Shown one piece after another: positions 62,031 to 64,000 of a stretch of DNA of 64,000 nucleotides. This stretch comes from Vibrio metschnikovii CIP 69.14 (lineage in GTDB: Bacteria; Pseudomonadota; Gammaproteobacteria; Enterobacterales; Vibrionaceae), in NCBI RefSeq assembly GCF_000176155.1, contig NZ_ACZO01000006.1, positions 1,178,001-1,242,000 of the forward strand. Reading direction: 5' to 3'. The notes under the pieces are model-generated. The model searched no databases. It worked only from the letters and a program-made list of their open reading frames with translations, and was not told the origin of the DNA. A program made the translations under genes and the position numbers. Each line of letters begins with the position of its first letter. The stretch's first letter is position 1.

Positions 62031-63890
62031 TTATTGTTCTAAACCATAATATTGGATTTTCGTATTTTGACGTAATACACCCAAAATACCCTCAACATTT
62101 TGTTGTAGTCCAATGCGAGATAACTGAGCGCCAATTTGCTGATTCAATTGTGGGTCAACCTCAGTCGTCACAGCGGCCAAAGCGATAACAACAACATTGC
62201 CTTGTGCATCTTTGCCATGTGCATAAACATGATGCTCACCTTCTGGCTTCGGCATAGAGAAGACGATTTCAGCCAATGGAGAACTTCTATCCATACGCTG
62301 AATCTCACTAAAGGCTAATTGATGAGTGTCTAATAAACTATTATCGCCAGCGTTTAAACCCGTAACTAAATCATTCGCCAACTGCAATGCTTGCTGTTCC
62401 GCTTTTAAACGCGATAACGTCGCAACGATTTGCTCACGTACCTCAGCTAATGGCAAAATAATTTCTGGGCGGGTTTGCTCAACACGGACAACCACAACAT
62501 GTTCAGGGGCAATTTCAATCGCATCCGAGTTCAGTTGATCTTCTTTCACTTCTGGCTGTCGTAGCGCTTGTATAACCGCTGGAGCACTCAATATAGCTGG
62601 TAATTCTGCAACCGAAATAAAATCCGTGTGTTGAATGTCTGCGCCAATCGCCTTAGCGGCTTCGTCTAAAGAGTCTGGTGATTCAAAAGCGATGCGTTCT
62701 AGCTCAGTTTGTAACTGATAAAACCGATCAACCGCTTGCTGATCTTGTAACTCTGCTTTTATCTCAACAGCAACTTGCTCATAAGGCTTAATCACTGGAG
62801 CCTTAAGTTCATCAAGTTTAATGACGTGGTAACCAAAATCTGATTTAACCAGTCCACTGATCTCACCCACTTGTTGAAGAGCAAAAGCCGCACTTTCAAA
62901 AGCCGCGTCCATCGTATCAGGTTCAATCCAACCTAGCTCACCACCCTCTTGTGAACTACCGATGTCTTGTGATTTCTCTTTCGCCAATTGAGCAAAGTCC
63001 GCCCCGTTGTGTAATTGATCTAAAATCGCTTGAGCTGCTTGTTCATCATCACCTTGAATCATGATGTGGCTTACTTTACGCTGTTCTTTAGAAGCATATT
63101 TATCTTGATGCGCGTCATAGAATGCTTTGGTCTGCTCATCCGTAATCGTGATAGCTTCTTTCAACTGCTGCGCAGCCAACTCAATATAAGAAATTCTCAT
63201 CTGTTCAGGACGAGTATATCGATCATCATTTTGTTGATAATACTGCTCAATCTCTTGATCTGTTAGCTGAACGTCTTTTGCGAAATCAGTGGTCGGTAGC
63301 GTGATGGTGCGCACATCTCTAGCTTGAGCCACTAACGCACTCAACCCTTCGACTTCACCAGGTAAAGTAAACTCGCTGGTCTGTAAAGCCGCAACCAGTT
63401 GATCACGGACCAGGCTACGACGCATATACTCGGCAAAAGCATCGGGGGTAAACCCTGCACGACGCAGAGCAGATTGATAGATATTTTGATCAAATTGACC
63501 TGCCGATTGGAACTCTGGCATGGCAATAATGGCTTGACGAACTTGATTATCACTCACACGTAAACCGAGCGACTGTGCATGCTGCTCAATTAAAATATCA
63601 TTGATCATGCTATCAAGCACTGAACGTCGTAGTGAAGCGACATAAGTTGGGTCTGCTAGTAATGTAGAAAAGTAATCGCCAAGTTGTGACTGCATGCGAT
63701 TACGTTCATTTTGATACGCCTGTTCAAATTCCCCACGACTGATCTCTGTCTTGCCGACTTTGGCCGCTGCATTATTGCCGCCGCCAACGATATAGTTACC
63801 CACGCCTGCAAAGATAAACGATAGGATGATGAGTCCTAGGATAATTTTCACCGCGATGCTGTTCACGCCTTCGCGTAATCGTTCCATCAT
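62031..63890 (-). CDS. ppiD: Periplasmic folding chaperone PpiD
   Basis: The 619-residue protein has an N-terminal membrane anchor (KIILGLIILSFIFAGVGNYI), a long SurA_N-like chaperone region and one parvulin domain (about 255-365, SHIMIQG, GGELGWI, FGYHVIKLDEL). PpiD sits at the SecYEG exit and helps newly translocated outer-membrane proteins. The consecutive ATG codons at 63890 and 63887 leave the start one residue uncertain. It is followed by the ComEA-like gene, as in E. coli. Confidence 0.94.
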   Translation of the reverse strand: MMERLREGVNSIAVKIILGLIILSFIFAGVGNYIVGGGNNAAAKVGKTEISRGEFEQAYQNERNRMQSQLGDYFSTLLADPTYVASLRRSVLDSMINDILIEQHAQSLGLRVSDNQVRQAIIAMPEFQSAGQFDQNIYQSALRRAGFTPDAFAEYMRRSLVRDQLVAALQTSEFTLPGEVEGLSALVAQARDVRTITLPTTDFAKDVQLTDQEIEQYYQQNDDRYTRPEQMRISYIELAAQQLKEAITITDEQTKAFYDAHQDKYASKEQRKVSHIMIQGDDEQAAQAILDQLHNGADFAQLAKEKSQDIGSSQEGGELGWIEPDTMDAAFESAAFALQQVGEISGLVKSDFGYHVIKLDELKAPVIKPYEQVAVEIKAELQDQQAVDRFYQLQTELERIAFESPDSLDEAAKAIGADIQHTDFISVAELPAILSAPAVIQALRQPEVKEDQLNSDAIEIAPEHVVVVRVEQTRPEIILPLAEVREQIVATLSRLKAEQQALQLANDLVTGLNAGDNSLLDTHQLAFSEIQRMDRSSPLAEIVFSMPKPEGEHHVYAHGKDAQGNVVVIALAAVTTEVDPQLNQQIGAQLSRIGLQQNVEGILGVLRQNTKIQYYGLEQ

Positions 63891-63965
63891 AGTTGTACTG
63901 CTCTCCGGGTTTGAAGCTAAATGCTTCAGCCAAAATTGAATAGCGCGATAATATCAGAAAAAGAA

Positions 63966-63988
63966 ATGCGCATCAGTAGGATGCGCAT
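63966..63988 (-). terminator. Terminator of a gene beyond the right edge
   Basis: ATGCGCATC and GATGCGCAT form a 9-bp stem with a 5-base loop; on the minus strand TTCTTTTTC follows. It would end a gene outside the window, likely hupB by the common order, but that gene is not visible. Confidence 0.65.
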
Positions 63989-64000
63989 AATTTCAAAAGG

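Noticed and set aside
61795..62049. 84-codon plus-strand ORF between ppiD and the ComEA-like gene
   Set aside because: It runs antisense into ppiD, crosses the ppiD terminator palindrome and lacks a ribosome-binding site or domain.

Overview
The window looks like a stretch of the large chromosome of a Vibrio or close relative. The predicted proteins read as gammaproteobacterial orthologues. FadR has the roughly 40-residue insertion known from Vibrio, and the order chemoreceptor, DUF1887/CARF protein, fadR, nhaB, dsbB is the one I recall for V. cholerae (from memory, not searched). No rRNA, tRNA, CRISPR array, prophage or insertion sequence was seen.

Layout. 1-10030: a cut-off cheV, the glucose repressor mlc, pyruvate kinase pykA, a patatin-like hydrolase, a 29-residue YnhF-type membrane peptide, a small beta-barrel protein, an NSS amino-acid transporter with its MetS-like micro-subunit, a small exported protein, and the glucose PTS permease ptsG. 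10475-21012: the classic minus-strand block yceD-rpmF-plsX-fabH-fabD-fabG-acpP-fabF-pabC-mltG-tmk-holB-ycfH (fatty-acid and envelope synthesis plus DNA replication). 21230-26574: maf/yceF, rluC and rne, the last with a long leader. 26663-31984: a DUF481 outer-membrane protein and the minus-strand group hinT, a COG3014-like lipoprotein, ycfL, lpoB, thiK, ycfP. 32347-39320: a chemoreceptor, a stand-alone CARF-nuclease, fadR, nhaB and dsbB. 39370-47871: a porin, then cyoABCDE with a Sco protein, a PCu(A)C copper chaperone and an unknown Cys-containing exported protein. 47942-56752: ftsK, lrp, ald, a methyltransferase, a membrane-anchored coiled-coil protein, miaE and pyrF. 56858-63890: lapB, lapA, ihfB, rpsA, cmk, a ComEA-like helix-hairpin-helix protein and ppiD.

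Connections. Mlc and a candidate Mlc operator upstream of ptsG lie in the same window. FadR and a candidate FadR operator (16381-16397) over the probable acpP start site also lie together, which would tie fatty-acid sensing to acyl-carrier-protein supply. Lrp is divergent from ald. Sco, PCu(A)C and the unknown protein follow a copper-containing bo3 oxidase and probably serve its copper supply.

The most interesting item is the CARF/DUF1887 protein at 34609-35769. It combines a CRISPR-type cyclic-nucleotide sensor fold with an intact PD-(D/E)xK nuclease motif, but no CRISPR locus is nearby and its ligand loop is unlike the usual one. Other points worth a look are a 34-residue ORF with a strong ribosome-binding site in the rne leader, a CyoA without the lipoprotein cysteine, and a pentanucleotide repeat plus hairpin just before an outer-membrane protein gene.
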